Positions 50,988 through 61,918 of a stretch of 64,000 bases of DNA are shown here, piece after piece. Every line of letters starts with the position of its first letter. Within the stretch, counting starts at the first letter, position 1. The position numbers and the translations under genes are program-made. This DNA comes from Streptomyces sp. RPA4-2 (GTDB taxonomy: Bacteria; Actinomycetota; Actinomycetes; Streptomycetales; Streptomycetaceae), in the NCBI RefSeq assembly GCF_012273515.2, contig NZ_CP050975.2, forward strand, positions 4,154,001 through 4,218,000. Direction: 5' to 3'. The notes under the pieces are model-generated. The model had not been told where the DNA came from. It made no database searches and saw nothing but the letters and a program-made list of their open reading frames with translations.

Positions 50988-51624
50988 CGCGAGGACCCCG
51001 CTGGGCGCCACCGCCGACAACGGTCTGAAGATCGTGGTCGTCGGCGGTTTCGGCGTCGGCAAGACGACCCTGGTCCGCTCCGTGAGCGAGATCCGTCCCC
51101 TCAACACCGAGGAGACGATGACCCGGGCCGGTGAGGCGATCGACGACATCAGCGAGGTCCGCGGCAAGTCCGCGACCACCGTCGCCTTCGACTTCGGCCG
51201 CATCACGCTCGACGCCCACAACGTGCTGTACCTGTTCGGCGCGCCCGGCCAGGAACGCTTCTGGTTCCTGTGGGACCGCCTCTTCTCCGGCACCCTCGGC
51301 GCGGTCGTCCTCGTCGACACCCGCCGCATCGACGACTCCTGGTACGCGATCGACCGCCTGGAGCACCACGGCACGCCGTTCATCGTCGCCTGCAACGACT
51401 TCGGCGGCCCGGGACACACCCCCGCCGAGATCCGCGAGGCCCTCGACCTCGACCCGCACGTCCCGCTCATCGACTGCGACGCCCGCTCGCGGGAGTCCAG
51501 CAAACGGGTGCTGATCACCCTGGTCGAACACCTGAAGACCGTGTACGCCGCCGCGGCCGAGGCCACCGCCCCGGCCACCCCGGCCACCGAAGAAGTCACC
51601 AAGTCCCCGGAGTTGGCCCTGTGA
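50968..51624 (+). CDS. cvnD: Conservon GTP-binding protein CvnD
   Basis: 218-residue Ras-like small GTPase. P-loop GGFGVGKTTLV (about 27-37), switch region with TVAFDFGRI, G3 LFGAPGQERFWFLW, and G4 written as VACNDFGG in place of NKxD, as is usual for CvnD proteins. The start is a TTG at 50968 inside the end of cvnC, giving MDYATSDARTP. The C-terminus is an Ala/Thr-rich tail. It is the switch protein of the conservon; the stop overlaps the P450 start by GTGA. Confidence 0.92.
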   Translation: MDYATSDARTPLGATADNGLKIVVVGGFGVGKTTLVRSVSEIRPLNTEETMTRAGEAIDDISEVRGKSATTVAFDFGRITLDAHNVLYLFGAPGQERFWFLWDRLFSGTLGAVVLVDTRRIDDSWYAIDRLEHHGTPFIVACNDFGGPGHTPAEIREALDLDPHVPLIDCDARSRESSKRVLITLVEHLKTVYAAAAEATAPATPATEEVTKSPELAL

Positions 51625-52829
51625 CCTCCGCCCCCGTGCCCCTCAGCGGGCCCCGGTTCCAGACCGAACCGGCCGAGCTGTACCGGGAGATGCGGCGCGA
51701 CCACGGTTCGGTGGCGTCCGTCGTGCTGGACGGCGACATCCCGGCGTGGCTGGTGCTCGGCTACCGCGAACTGCACCAGGTCACCGGCGATCCCGTGCTG
51801 TTCAGCCGGGACTCCGACCTGTGGAACCAGTGGGACCGCATCCCCGACGACTGGCCGCTGCTGCCGATGATCGGCCGCAAGCAGCCCTCCATCCTCTACA
51901 CCGTCGGCGAACGCCACCGTGAGCGCGCCGCGATGATCAGCGACGCACTGGAGGCCGTCGACCCCTTCGAACTGCGCACCCACGCCGAGCGGTTCGCCGA
52001 CGAACTCATCGACGCGGCCTGCGCCAAGGGCGAGATCGACCTCGTCGGGGACTACGCGGCACTGCTGCCCGTACGGGTCCTCGCGACGCTCTACGGCTTC
52101 TCCGAGGAACAGGGCCCCGGCCTGGTCACCGCCCTCAACGACATGATCAACGGGCGGGAGGGGGCACTCGCCGGACAGCAGCACCTCGCCGGTTCCATGG
52201 CGCGGCTGCTGGCCGACCGCAAGGCCGACCCCGCGAGCGACGTCGTCTCCCGGATGCTCGCCGACACCTCCGGCTTCACCGACGAGGAGATCATCCAGGA
52301 CCTGATGGTCATGATGGCCGCGGGCCACCAGCCCACCGCGGACTGGATCGGCAACTCGCTGCGCCTGATGCTCACGGACGACCGCTTCGCCGCCTCCCTC
52401 TTCGGCGGCCGCAACAGCGTCGCGGAGGCCATGAACGAGGTCCTCTGGGAGGACACCCCCACCCAGAACGTCGCCGGCCGCTGGGCCTCCCGCGACACCC
52501 AGCTCGGCGGCCACCGCGTCCGCGCCGGCGACCTGCTGCTGCTCGGCCTCCAGGGCGCCAACTCCGACCCGCAGGTCCGCACCGACGGCTCCGCCCTCAC
52601 CGGCGGCAACAACGCCCACTTCTCCTTCGGCCACGGCGAGCACCGCTGCCCGTTCCCGGCCCAGGAGGTCGCCGAGGTCATCGCGCGCACGGGCATCGAG
52701 GTCGTACTGGACCGGCTGCCCGACATCGACCTGACGGTACCCGCCGACTCCCTCACCCGCCGGCCCTCACCCTGGCTGCGCGGCCTCACCGAACTCCCGG
52801 TGCGCTTCACCCCCGTACCCGCACTGTGA
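51621..52829 (+). CDS. Conservon cytochrome P450, CYP157-like, without ExxR
   Basis: 402-residue P450 fused to the conservon operon. The heme-Cys loop is FGHGEHRCPFPAQ (about 334-346). The I-helix reads MAAGHQPTADW, lacking the usual acid/Thr pair. The K-helix, where ExxR is expected, reads EVLWEDTPTQN: the Arg is replaced by Trp. CYP157 enzymes of Streptomyces are the documented exception lacking ExxR, and they occur in conservons, so the assignment is natural. It was probably translated together with cvnD. Catalytic competence is unproven; it may be a redox or ligand-sensing partner of the GTPase switch. Confidence 0.92.
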   Translation: MTSAPVPLSGPRFQTEPAELYREMRRDHGSVASVVLDGDIPAWLVLGYRELHQVTGDPVLFSRDSDLWNQWDRIPDDWPLLPMIGRKQPSILYTVGERHRERAAMISDALEAVDPFELRTHAERFADELIDAACAKGEIDLVGDYAALLPVRVLATLYGFSEEQGPGLVTALNDMINGREGALAGQQHLAGSMARLLADRKADPASDVVSRMLADTSGFTDEEIIQDLMVMMAAGHQPTADWIGNSLRLMLTDDRFAASLFGGRNSVAEAMNEVLWEDTPTQNVAGRWASRDTQLGGHRVRAGDLLLLGLQGANSDPQVRTDGSALTGGNNAHFSFGHGEHRCPFPAQEVAEVIARTGIEVVLDRLPDIDLTVPADSLTRRPSPWLRGLTELPVRFTPVPAL

Positions 52830-52956
52830 GACTCCACCGCGCCCGGCCGGCCCGCGTGTCCGGCCGGGGTCCACGGGGGCCTCGGCGGCATACGCCGTCG
52901 CCACCGCCCCCGCGACGACGCGGCAACCCCACCCCGGCTCCTGGAGGCATCCCCGC

Positions 52957-55426
<2,470 letters not shown>

Positions 55427-55440
55427 CCTCAGCCGTACAC

Positions 55441-55476
55441 GGAAGGGGCGCCCGGCACTCGCCGGGCGCCCCTTCC
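55441..55476 (+). terminator. Rho-independent-type terminator of serC
   Basis: Perfect 16-bp stem GGAAGGGGCGCCCGGC / GCCGGGCGCCCCTTCC with an ACTC loop, starting 14 bases after the serC stop and followed by TCCTCCTGTC. Typical GC-rich Streptomyces terminator without a T-run. Confidence 0.85.
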
Positions 55477-55552
55477 TCCTGTCGTCTCCCGACGCCGCGC
55501 GCGTCACCGCCGGCGCTCGCCCGAACCAGAAGCCCGCACGGCTCCCGGCTCC

Positions 55553-56551
55553 CTAGGACTTGCGCCGCAGCCGCCTCACCCCGAGGACCACCACCAGCAC
55601 AGCACCCACCGCCAGCGCCCCCTTGGCCCCGGCACCCAGTCCACCGCCCCCGTCACCGCCCGCCGACGACGAACCACCGTTCTTCGAAGGGGACTTGGAG
55701 TCGGAGCCGCCCCCGGGAACCGAACCGGGCTGCACCGGGCTGTCCTTGCCCTCGCTCCCGTACATCAGCTCGGACCCGTCGGGCGTGTACGTGACGGACT
55801 CGCCCTGTCCCTGCAGCGGAACGTTCAGCCGCCCCTGCCGCTTGGGCTTCCCGTCGTTCCAGGTGTACACGATCCCGCCGAAGTACCCGCGCAGCGCCAG
55901 CTGTTCGCCGTTCGGCGAGAAGGCCCCGTCGGTGACCCAGAGGTCGATGGTGGCGACCCTGCGGAACACGTTCGTGCCGGAGGGGGAGAGCTGTGCGGGG
56001 CCCTCGTACAGGTGGCCGCCGTCCTCGTTCTTGTCGGCGATGTAGACCCGCCCGGTCTTCGGATGCACCATCAGCGCCTCCGCGTTGCGGGGCCCGTCCG
56101 CGTACTTCACGACGTACTGGGTGGCCCGGATCGTCTGGTCCTTGAGCACCTTCGGCTCGGGCAGCTTGTAGATCCAGACGTGGTTCCAGGTGCCGCCGAG
56201 GTTGTCGCCGATGTCACCGACGTAGAGATCGCCATCCGGACCGAGCGAGATGGCCTCGACGTCGCGGGGGGCGCCGACCCCGCTCATCGTGACGGTGGCG
56301 ACCGTCTCGCCGGTCTTGCTGTCGACGGCGTAGAGGTACGGCCCGTCGTCGCTGTCGTTGTGCGTCCAGTAGATGCCGGGGTGCAGACGCGAGGCGGCGA
56401 GTCCGCTGGACTCGGTGATCCGGGGGTCCTTGATCGTGAACCCGCCGTCCCCGCTGTCGGCGACGGCGGGCGCCGACAGCGCGACGACGAGGGCGGCTCC
56501 GGCGGCCACCCGGGCGGCGGCTGCGGCAAGGTACGAGGGCGATCGGCGCAT
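55553..56551 (-). CDS. Secreted, membrane-anchored beta-propeller-like protein
   Basis: 332 residues. An N-terminal signal peptide (about 1-31, ALVVALSAPAVADS) is followed by a propeller-like domain (SSGLAASRLHPGIYWTHNDS, AISLGPDGDLYVGDIGDN, ALMVHPKTGRVYIADKNEDG), a Ser/Gly-rich linker (about 265-300), a C-terminal hydrophobic segment and the basic end RRLRRKS. The last three together resemble a cell-wall-spanning membrane anchor without an LPxTG motif. The repeats suggest an SMP-30/NHL-type fold; enzymatic or binding role unknown. Confidence 0.8.
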   Translation of the reverse strand: MRRSPSYLAAAAARVAAGAALVVALSAPAVADSGDGGFTIKDPRITESSGLAASRLHPGIYWTHNDSDDGPYLYAVDSKTGETVATVTMSGVGAPRDVEAISLGPDGDLYVGDIGDNLGGTWNHVWIYKLPEPKVLKDQTIRATQYVVKYADGPRNAEALMVHPKTGRVYIADKNEDGGHLYEGPAQLSPSGTNVFRRVATIDLWVTDGAFSPNGEQLALRGYFGGIVYTWNDGKPKRQGRLNVPLQGQGESVTYTPDGSELMYGSEGKDSPVQPGSVPGGGSDSKSPSKNGGSSSAGGDGGGGLGAGAKGALAVGAVLVVVLGVRRLRRKS

Positions 56552-56688
56552 GGCCCAAGCCTGCCATCTCGAACGGACTTTCAGTTCGATCTACGCCACC
56601 GGCCGGCCCCGCATCGCGTCCGCGAGGCGTGTCCAGCCTCACATCCCCCGCGGTCATGCCCTCCGTACCGATCGTCCATGATGAGCGG

Positions 56689-57372
56689 ATGCTCAGGTTC
56701 ATGCCCGTCGGCGACTCCCAGACGATCGGGAGCGCGGGGGAACACACGTGGCGTTACCGGATGTGGCAGCACCTGCGCGCGACGTACGGGGGCCCGTTCC
56801 GGATCGTCGGCCCGCGCGAGACGCTGTACGACAAGGCGACCGAGTCCCCCGACTCGTACGAGTACGCGGAACCGGACTTCCCGCAGGCCCATCTCGCCGG
56901 CTGGGGCGAGGGCTGGATCCACATGGTCCCGCTGATCCGGGACGCGGTCCGCGTGCACCGCGCCGACGTGCTCCTGGTCTCCCTCGGCCTGATCGACCTG
57001 GGTTTCTACACGAACGCGGAGCAGACGGCCGAGAACGTCCGCGCCTTCGTCGCCGAGGCCCGCGCGGCGAACCCGCGGATCCGGATAGCCGTCCTGCCGG
57101 TGATACCGAACGTCCGCGCGCAGTCCGACGCGCCCTTCGCCGCCGCGGTGGCCTCCTTCAACGACTTCCTCGCGAAGGCGGTCGCCGACCTCGACGAGCC
57201 CCGCTCCCCCCTGCTGCTCGTCTCCCCGCCCCTCGGGTACGACATCCACCTCGACACCTACGACGGCACCCACCCGAACGAGAGCGGCGAACACCGGATC
57301 ACGGAGGCCTTCGCCGAGGCGATGTACCAGGCCTGGGACCTCGGGGAACCGTACGCGGCCGAAAGCGCCTGA
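56689..57372 (+). CDS. SGNH/GDSL hydrolase family protein
   Basis: 227 residues from the ATG at 56689. Block I is MPVGDSQTIGS with the nucleophile Ser, and block V is DGTHPNESGEH with the Asp-His pair. The block III region, where GxND is usual, reads SLGLIDLGF and lacks the Asn, so the oxyanion hole must differ. Family members are esterases or acetyl hydrolases; here the substrate is unknown and activity is possible but not certain. CATGAT at 56677-56682 ends 6 bases before the ATG, suggesting a leaderless transcript. No signal peptide. Confidence 0.82.
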   Translation: MLRFMPVGDSQTIGSAGEHTWRYRMWQHLRATYGGPFRIVGPRETLYDKATESPDSYEYAEPDFPQAHLAGWGEGWIHMVPLIRDAVRVHRADVLLVSLGLIDLGFYTNAEQTAENVRAFVAEARAANPRIRIAVLPVIPNVRAQSDAPFAAAVASFNDFLAKAVADLDEPRSPLLLVSPPLGYDIHLDTYDGTHPNESGEHRITEAFAEAMYQAWDLGEPYAAESA

Positions 57373-57533
57373 CCGAATCCCGGCGCACCAGGATCGTCGT
57401 ACGTATCGTTGAACCGCGTGGCTGCGCTCGACCGGGTCGCGGCCGGGGAGGAGTGCCACGACCACCCTCCTCGGCCTCACCATCAAGACGGACGACTTCC
57501 CCCGGGACTAGGGCGTGTTGCGGCGTTCCACTC

Positions 57534-57552
57534 TTGCCTAGAGCGCACTCCA
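57534..57552 (+). promoter_or_regulatory. MerR-type operator/promoter upstream of the aldo/keto reductase
   Basis: TTGCCTAGAGCGCACTCCA resembles the TTGACCT-GAGNGCACTC-type elements bound by MerR regulators and often found before oxidoreductase genes in actinobacteria. It lies about 20 bases upstream of the start codon. No MerR gene is adjacent. Confidence 0.5.
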
Positions 57553-57571
57553 CGCCGTTGGGTGGGGAGTC

Positions 57572-58564
57572 ATGAAGTACACGCAGCTCGGACGCACGGG
57601 ACTCAAGGTCAGCCGACTCGTCCTCGGCACCATGAACTTCGGTCCGCAGACCGACGAGGCCGACAGCCACGCGATCATGGACGCGGCACTGGCCTCAGGG
57701 ATCAACTACTTCGACACCGCGAACGTGTACGGCTGGGGCGAGAACAAGGGCCGTACGGAAGAGATCATCGGGAACTGGTTCGCCCAGGGCGGCGAGCGGC
57801 GCGACAAGGTCGTGCTCGCCACCAAGGTGTACGGCAACATGGCCGCCGAAGGCGACGCCTGGCCCAACCACGACAAGCTCTCCGCGGTCAACATCCGGCG
57901 GGCGGTCGACGCCAGCCTCAAGCGGCTCAAGACCGACTACATCGACGTCTACCAGTTCCACCACGTCGACCGCCGCACCCCCTTCGAGGAGATCTGGCAG
58001 GCGATCGACGTCCTGGTCCAGCAGGGCAAGATCCTCTACGTCGGCTCCAGCAACTTCCCCGGCTACAAGATCGCCCAGGCCAACGAGATCGCCGCCCGCC
58101 GCGGCGGCACCATCGGCCTCGTCAGCGAACAGTGCCTCTACAACCTGGCCGAGCGACGCGCCGAGATGGAGGTCATCCCGGCCGCTCAGGAGTACGGGCT
58201 CGGGGTCATCCCCTGGTCCCCGCTGCACGGCGGACTGCTCGGCGGGGTCATCCGCAAGGAGGCGGAGGGCGGCCGCAGGGCGGGCGGCCGGGCCGCCGAG
58301 TCGCTGGCCAACACCGCCATCCGCGCGCAGATCCAGTCGTACGAGGACCTGCTCGACAAGCACGGGATCGAACCCGGCGAGGCGGCACTGGCCTGGCTGC
58401 TGACCCGGCCCGGCGTCACCGGCCCCATCGTCGGCCCGCGCACCGCGCAGCAGCTCGACTCCGCCCTGCGCGCCGTCGAACTGGAGCTGTCGCAGGAGCT
58501 CCTCTCCGCGCTGGACGAGATCTTCCCGGGCCCGGGTCCATCCCCGGAGGCCTTCGCCTGGTAG
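57572..58564 (+). CDS. Aldo/keto reductase
   Basis: 330-residue NADPH-dependent (beta/alpha)8 reductase. Catalytic tetrad candidates: Asp in NYFDTANVYG with the Tyr a few residues on, Lys in VVLATKVYG and His in VYQFHHVDRRTP. The C-terminal cofactor region is RTAQQLDSALRAVE. The start at 57572 is preceded by GGGGAG. It is a single-gene unit with a MerR-like control site, so oxidative or aldehyde stress is a plausible inducer. Substrate range is unknown. Confidence 0.92.
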   Translation: MKYTQLGRTGLKVSRLVLGTMNFGPQTDEADSHAIMDAALASGINYFDTANVYGWGENKGRTEEIIGNWFAQGGERRDKVVLATKVYGNMAAEGDAWPNHDKLSAVNIRRAVDASLKRLKTDYIDVYQFHHVDRRTPFEEIWQAIDVLVQQGKILYVGSSNFPGYKIAQANEIAARRGGTIGLVSEQCLYNLAERRAEMEVIPAAQEYGLGVIPWSPLHGGLLGGVIRKEAEGGRRAGGRAAESLANTAIRAQIQSYEDLLDKHGIEPGEAALAWLLTRPGVTGPIVGPRTAQQLDSALRAVELELSQELLSALDEIFPGPGPSPEAFAW

Positions 58565-58740
58565 CACGCCTGCGCAGGGGGTCGTCAGGGGTGCGGGAAC
58601 CACGCGGCCGGTCCCACGCGGACAGGGCCCGCGGTTCCCGCGCCACCCGGCGGGGTCGGGCCGTCCGCGACGCTCCCGGAGGCTCGCGGCTCTTCCCGCG
58701 CCTTCACGGCCCTCCCGGCGCCTGTGCGGCGGAGCGCGCC

Positions 58741-58785
58741 GAGCGCGGACGGGCCGAGCGCGGACGGGCCGAGCGCGGGCGGGCC
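58741..58785. repeat. 15-base tandem repeat, three copies
   Basis: GAGCGCGGACGGGCC at 58741-58755 and 58756-58770, then GAGCGCGGGCGGGCC at 58771-58785 with one substitution. It lies between the reductase gene and the small membrane peptide gene. Confidence 0.8.
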
Positions 58786-58789
58786 GCCG

Positions 58790-58876
58790 CTACTTGACCG
58801 CCGCCGCCAGCGCCACCACGACGAACATCAGTACGAGCACACCGGCCATGATTTGGTTTCGGGTCTTGGGATTCAC
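58790..58876 (-). CDS. Small single-helix membrane peptide, 28 residues
   Basis: GTG at 58876 to TAG at 58790. The basic N-terminus MNPKTRNQIM is followed by one hydrophobic helix (AGVLVLMFVVVALAAAV) ending in Lys. I recognise this as a short protein type repeatedly found in Streptomyces, though not its function. The codons show strong GC bias in the third position apart from the N-terminus. No clear Shine-Dalgarno sequence. It is downstream of thpR on the opposite side of a short tandem repeat. Confidence 0.65.
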   Translation of the reverse strand: MNPKTRNQIMAGVLVLMFVVVALAAAVK

Positions 58877-58910
58877 GTCATTGAGGTTAACCGGCGGTCC
58901 CCGGCCCTCT

Positions 58911-59483
58911 TCAGCCGCCCGCCCCGGCCAGCGCCCACCGCGCCACCGTCTCGTAGCGCGGCTGCTCCCCCGGGACCCCCGACCTCGGCAGATTGCTGCG
59001 TACGAGACACAGCTCGGCCGCCGTCCAGGGGCGCCCGGCGAAGTCGTCCAAGGCGGTGACGTACGGCGCGAAGTCGGCGGCCTGCCTGCTGCGGGCCACC
59101 GTCAGATGCGGGCGGTAGCGGCGGTGCTCCCCCATCGGGACGCCCGCCCTGCGCGCCGCCGCCTCCGCGCGGTCGGCGAGCAGGCGCAGGGTGGTGACGT
59201 CTCCCGACACCCCCGCCCACAGGGCCCGGCCGCCGAAGTGGCCGCCGCCCCGGAGGACGAGCGGGACGGGCGGCGTACGCCGGGCGGCCCGGGACAGCCG
59301 GTCCGCGAGGGGACCGGTGAGCTCCTCCTCGACCTCGCCGTAGAAGGCGAGCGTGAAGTGCCACCCCGGGCGGCCCGTCCACCTCAGGTCGTCCGCGCCC
59401 GGCAGCCGGTGCAACCCGTCCACCGCCGCGCCGAGTTCACGTACCGCTTCCTCGGGTGGCAGCACGGCCGCGAAGAGTCTCAT
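58911..59483 (-). CDS. thpR: RNA 2',3'-cyclic phosphodiesterase (2'-5' RNA ligase family)
   Basis: 190-residue two-HxTx phosphoesterase. The two catalytic motifs are HFTLAF (about 43) and HLTVAR (about 127), each with the His and Thr needed to open a 2',3'-cyclic phosphate. The N-terminal MRLFAAVLPPEEAVRELGA is typical. The ATG at 59483 has GGGAGA upstream; the long frame beyond it is the reverse of the MFS gene. Physiological RNA substrate unknown. Confidence 0.92.
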   Translation of the reverse strand: MRLFAAVLPPEEAVRELGAAVDGLHRLPGADDLRWTGRPGWHFTLAFYGEVEEELTGPLADRLSRAARRTPPVPLVLRGGGHFGGRALWAGVSGDVTTLRLLADRAEAAARRAGVPMGEHRRYRPHLTVARSRQAADFAPYVTALDDFAGRPWTAAELCLVRSNLPRSGVPGEQPRYETVARWALAGAGG

Positions 59484-59521
59484 GACGCCACTCTCCCAGG
59501 GTCGGGGGCCATGGTTCCCGC

Positions 59522-60997
59522 TCAGGCCGCGGCCGCCAGCCGTTCCTTGGGGACGAAGCGCACCCGCGGACGGCCGCGGTGCCAGCCGACCGACAGGCGC
59601 AGGCCGCCCACGCGGGCCAGGACCAGGCCGACGGCCGTCGCGGCGGCGGCCGAGACCAGACCGCCGAGAGCGAAGCCGACGCGCGGACCGTAGGCGTCGG
59701 TGACCCAGCCGACCAGCGGCGCCCCCAACGGCGTACCGCCCACGAAGACCATCATGAACAGCGCCATGACACGGCCGCGCATGACGGGGTCGGTGGCCAT
59801 CTGGACCGTGGTGTTCGCCGTGACGTTGACCGTCAGCCCGAAGACCCCGATCGGGACCATGAGCAGCGAGAACAGCCACAGCGACGGCACCACGGCCGCC
59901 ACCGCCTCCAGCAGGCCGAAGGCCAGGGCCGCCGCGATCAGCACGCGCAGCCGGGCCGTGCCGCGGCGGGCGGCGAGCAGCGCGCCGGCCACCGAGCCGA
60001 CCGCCATCAGCGTGTTGAAGAGGCTGTACGCGCCGGCGCCCGCGTCGAAGACGTCGTCCGCGTAGGCGGAGAGCCAGACCGGGAAGTTGAAGCCGAAGGT
60101 GCCGATGAAGCCGACGAGCACGATCGGCCAGACCAGGTCGGGGCGGCCGGCGACATAGCGGAGGCCTTCGCGGAGCTGACCCTTGCCGCGGGGCGCCCGC
60201 TCGACCATGTGCAGGTCGCGGGCGCGCATCAGCAGCAGACCCGCGATGGGGGCCACGAAGGACATCCCGTTGAACAGGAACGCCCAGCCGGTGCCCACAC
60301 CGGTGATCAGCACGCCCGCGACGGCGGGACCGACGAGGCGGGCCGACTGGAAGTTGGCGGAGTTCAGGCTGACCGCGTTCTGCAGCTGGCCGGGACCGAC
60401 CATCTCGGAGACGAAGGACTGGCGGGCCGGGTTGTCGACGACCGTGGCGAGGCCGACGGCGAACGCCGCGAGGTAGACGTGCCAGACCTGGACGTGGCCG
60501 GAGAGGGTCAGGAAGGCGAGCACGAGCCCGGTGACGCCCATGGCCGTCTGGGTGGCCAGCAGGGTGGGGCGCTTGGGGAGACGGTCGACCAGGACGCCGC
60601 CGTACAGCCCGAAGAGCAGCATCGGCAGGAACTGCAGCGCGGTGGTGATACCGACCGCGGCGGAGGAGCCGGTGAGGCTGAGCACCAGCCAGTCCTGGGC
60701 GATGCGCTGCATCCAGGTGCCGGTGTTGGAGACGACCTGCCCGAGGAAGAACAGCCGGTAGTTCCGGATCCTCAGGGAGCTGAACATCGAGGACGACGCC
60801 GCCGAGGGCGACGGGGGTGTTGACGGCGTCGCGGTAAGCCGGAGACGACGGCGAGGCCGCCGGGGCCGAGGGGCCGACGGGGCCGAAGGGGTCCGGGAAC
60901 CGGATGTGCGGGACGGGCGGGTGGCACCGTCAGGGGCTGGCGGGGAGTCGTGGGTGGCTGGTGCGGGGGCGGAGTCTGCTCCGGGTCCCGAACTCAA
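59522..60997 (-). CDS. MFS transporter (MFS_3/EntS-like exporter)
   Basis: 491-residue major facilitator with 12 predicted helices. It begins with a Pro/Ser/Arg-rich tail of about 70 residues, then FSSLRIRNYRLFFLGQVVSN and TWMQRIAQDWLVLSLTGSSA, the latter typical of enterobactin-exporter-like transporters. I chose the TTG at 60997, since AAGGAGG lies about 10 bases upstream while the ATG at 61021 has none. It follows a MarR gene by 87 bases on the same strand, so it is probably a drug or metabolite exporter under its control. Confidence 0.88.
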   Translation of the reverse strand: MSSGPGADSAPAPATHDSPPAPDGATRPSRTSGSRTPSAPSAPRPRRPRRRLRLTATPSTPPSPSAASSSMFSSLRIRNYRLFFLGQVVSNTGTWMQRIAQDWLVLSLTGSSAAVGITTALQFLPMLLFGLYGGVLVDRLPKRPTLLATQTAMGVTGLVLAFLTLSGHVQVWHVYLAAFAVGLATVVDNPARQSFVSEMVGPGQLQNAVSLNSANFQSARLVGPAVAGVLITGVGTGWAFLFNGMSFVAPIAGLLLMRARDLHMVERAPRGKGQLREGLRYVAGRPDLVWPIVLVGFIGTFGFNFPVWLSAYADDVFDAGAGAYSLFNTLMAVGSVAGALLAARRGTARLRVLIAAALAFGLLEAVAAVVPSLWLFSLLMVPIGVFGLTVNVTANTTVQMATDPVMRGRVMALFMMVFVGGTPLGAPLVGWVTDAYGPRVGFALGGLVSAAAATAVGLVLARVGGLRLSVGWHRGRPRVRFVPKERLAAAA

Positions 60998-61084
60998 AAG
61001 GGCTCGCCTCCTTGGGGGCACGGACGGCGGTGTCCGGGGTGAGGGCGTGCCGGCCGGACGTCGGTCGGCACGCCGGGCGGGGCA

Positions 61085-61522
61085 TCAGATCTGCGCGAGC
61101 TTCTCCAGGACGGGAGCGGCCTCGCGGAGCTTCGCCCACTCGTCCTCGTCCAGGGCCTCGACCAGGCCGGCCAGCCACGCGTTCCGCCTGCGGCGGCTCT
61201 CTTCGAGCATCGCCTCGGCCTTGTCGGTCTGCGTGACGACCTTCTGTCGCCGGTCCTCGGAGTGAGGCTCCAGCCTGACCAGGCCCTTGGCTTCCAGCAA
61301 CGCGACGATGCGGGTCATCGAGGGCGGCTGCACATGCTCCTTGCGGGCGAGTTCACCCGGTGTGGCGGAGCCACAGCGGGCCAGGGTGCCGAGCACCGAC
61401 ATCTCGGTGGGGCTCAGCGACTCGTCGACCCGCTGGTGCTTGAGTCGACGTGACAGCCGCATCACTGCGGAGCGCAGGGCGTTCACGGCGGCAGCGTCGT
61501 CGCCATGGGTGAGGTCAGGCAT
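61085..61522 (-). CDS. MarR-family transcriptional regulator
   Basis: 145-residue winged helix-turn-helix dimer. LSPTEMSVLGTLARCG and the recognition helix MTRIVALLEAKGLVR (about residues 36-82), the wing SEDRRQKVVTQTDKA, and C-terminal dimer helices. It probably represses the downstream MFS gene and itself; the inverted repeat TTTAGC-N16-GCTAAA begins 4 bases upstream of the start codon. Ligand unknown. Confidence 0.92.
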   Translation of the reverse strand: MPDLTHGDDAAAVNALRSAVMRLSRRLKHQRVDESLSPTEMSVLGTLARCGSATPGELARKEHVQPPSMTRIVALLEAKGLVRLEPHSEDRRQKVVTQTDKAEAMLEESRRRRNAWLAGLVEALDEDEWAKLREAAPVLEKLAQI

Positions 61523-61525
61523 GTA

Positions 61526-61553
61526 TTTAGCTTAACTCATTACTCTCGCTAAA
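61526..61553. promoter_or_regulatory. Inverted repeat at the marR promoter
   Basis: TTTAGC (61526-61531) and GCTAAA (61548-61553) with a 16-base AT-rich spacer, immediately before the MarR start codon at 61522. Wide spacing compared with known MarR boxes; likely part of the autoregulatory site. Confidence 0.5.
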
Positions 61554-61665
61554 GAGCATCGGGGTGCCCGTGACACGGACCACTGAATCCTTACGTCACT
61601 CATACGAGTGAGTCCCCTGCGGAAAGTGACCCGCTCCGCGCCGAAGTCCGGCGACCCTCGACTCC

Positions 61666-61848
61666 ATGGGGACCAGTGTGCTCAGCCTGCGGATAGACGG
61701 GGAGCTGCTCGACCGGCTCCGAGACCATGCCGCCAAACGCGGAATGAGCGTCCAGGACTATGTCGTCCGGACGCTCATTCGCGATGACTTCGACGAGCGG
61801 TTCCAGACCGCCGTCGACGAGACGGAGAAGTTCTACGGGGTCACGTGA
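61666..61848 (+). CDS. Ribbon-helix-helix (Arc/CopG-like) protein
   Basis: 60-residue protein. The N-terminal strand SVLSLRIDGELLDRLRD and helices DHAAKRGMSVQDYVVRTLIR give the ribbon-helix-helix pattern of a dimeric DNA-binding protein; the C-terminal DERFQTAVDETEKFYGV is an acidic helix. It could be an antitoxin, but no toxin gene is adjacent, so an autonomous regulator is equally likely. It is divergent from marR. Confidence 0.82.
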   Translation: MGTSVLSLRIDGELLDRLRDHAAKRGMSVQDYVVRTLIRDDFDERFQTAVDETEKFYGVT

Positions 61849-61918
61849 GCCCGGGAGACCCCGGGAGCCTCTGGAGCCCCGGGAGTCCCCGAAGGGCGGG
61901 GACGCGAGACCCCACCCG

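Noticed and set aside
57373..57571. Possible short gene between the SGNH hydrolase and aldo/keto reductase
   Set aside because: A frame ending TTLLGLTIKTDDFPRD before a TAG looks protein-like, but it opens directly after a stop and has no start codon; perhaps a relic.
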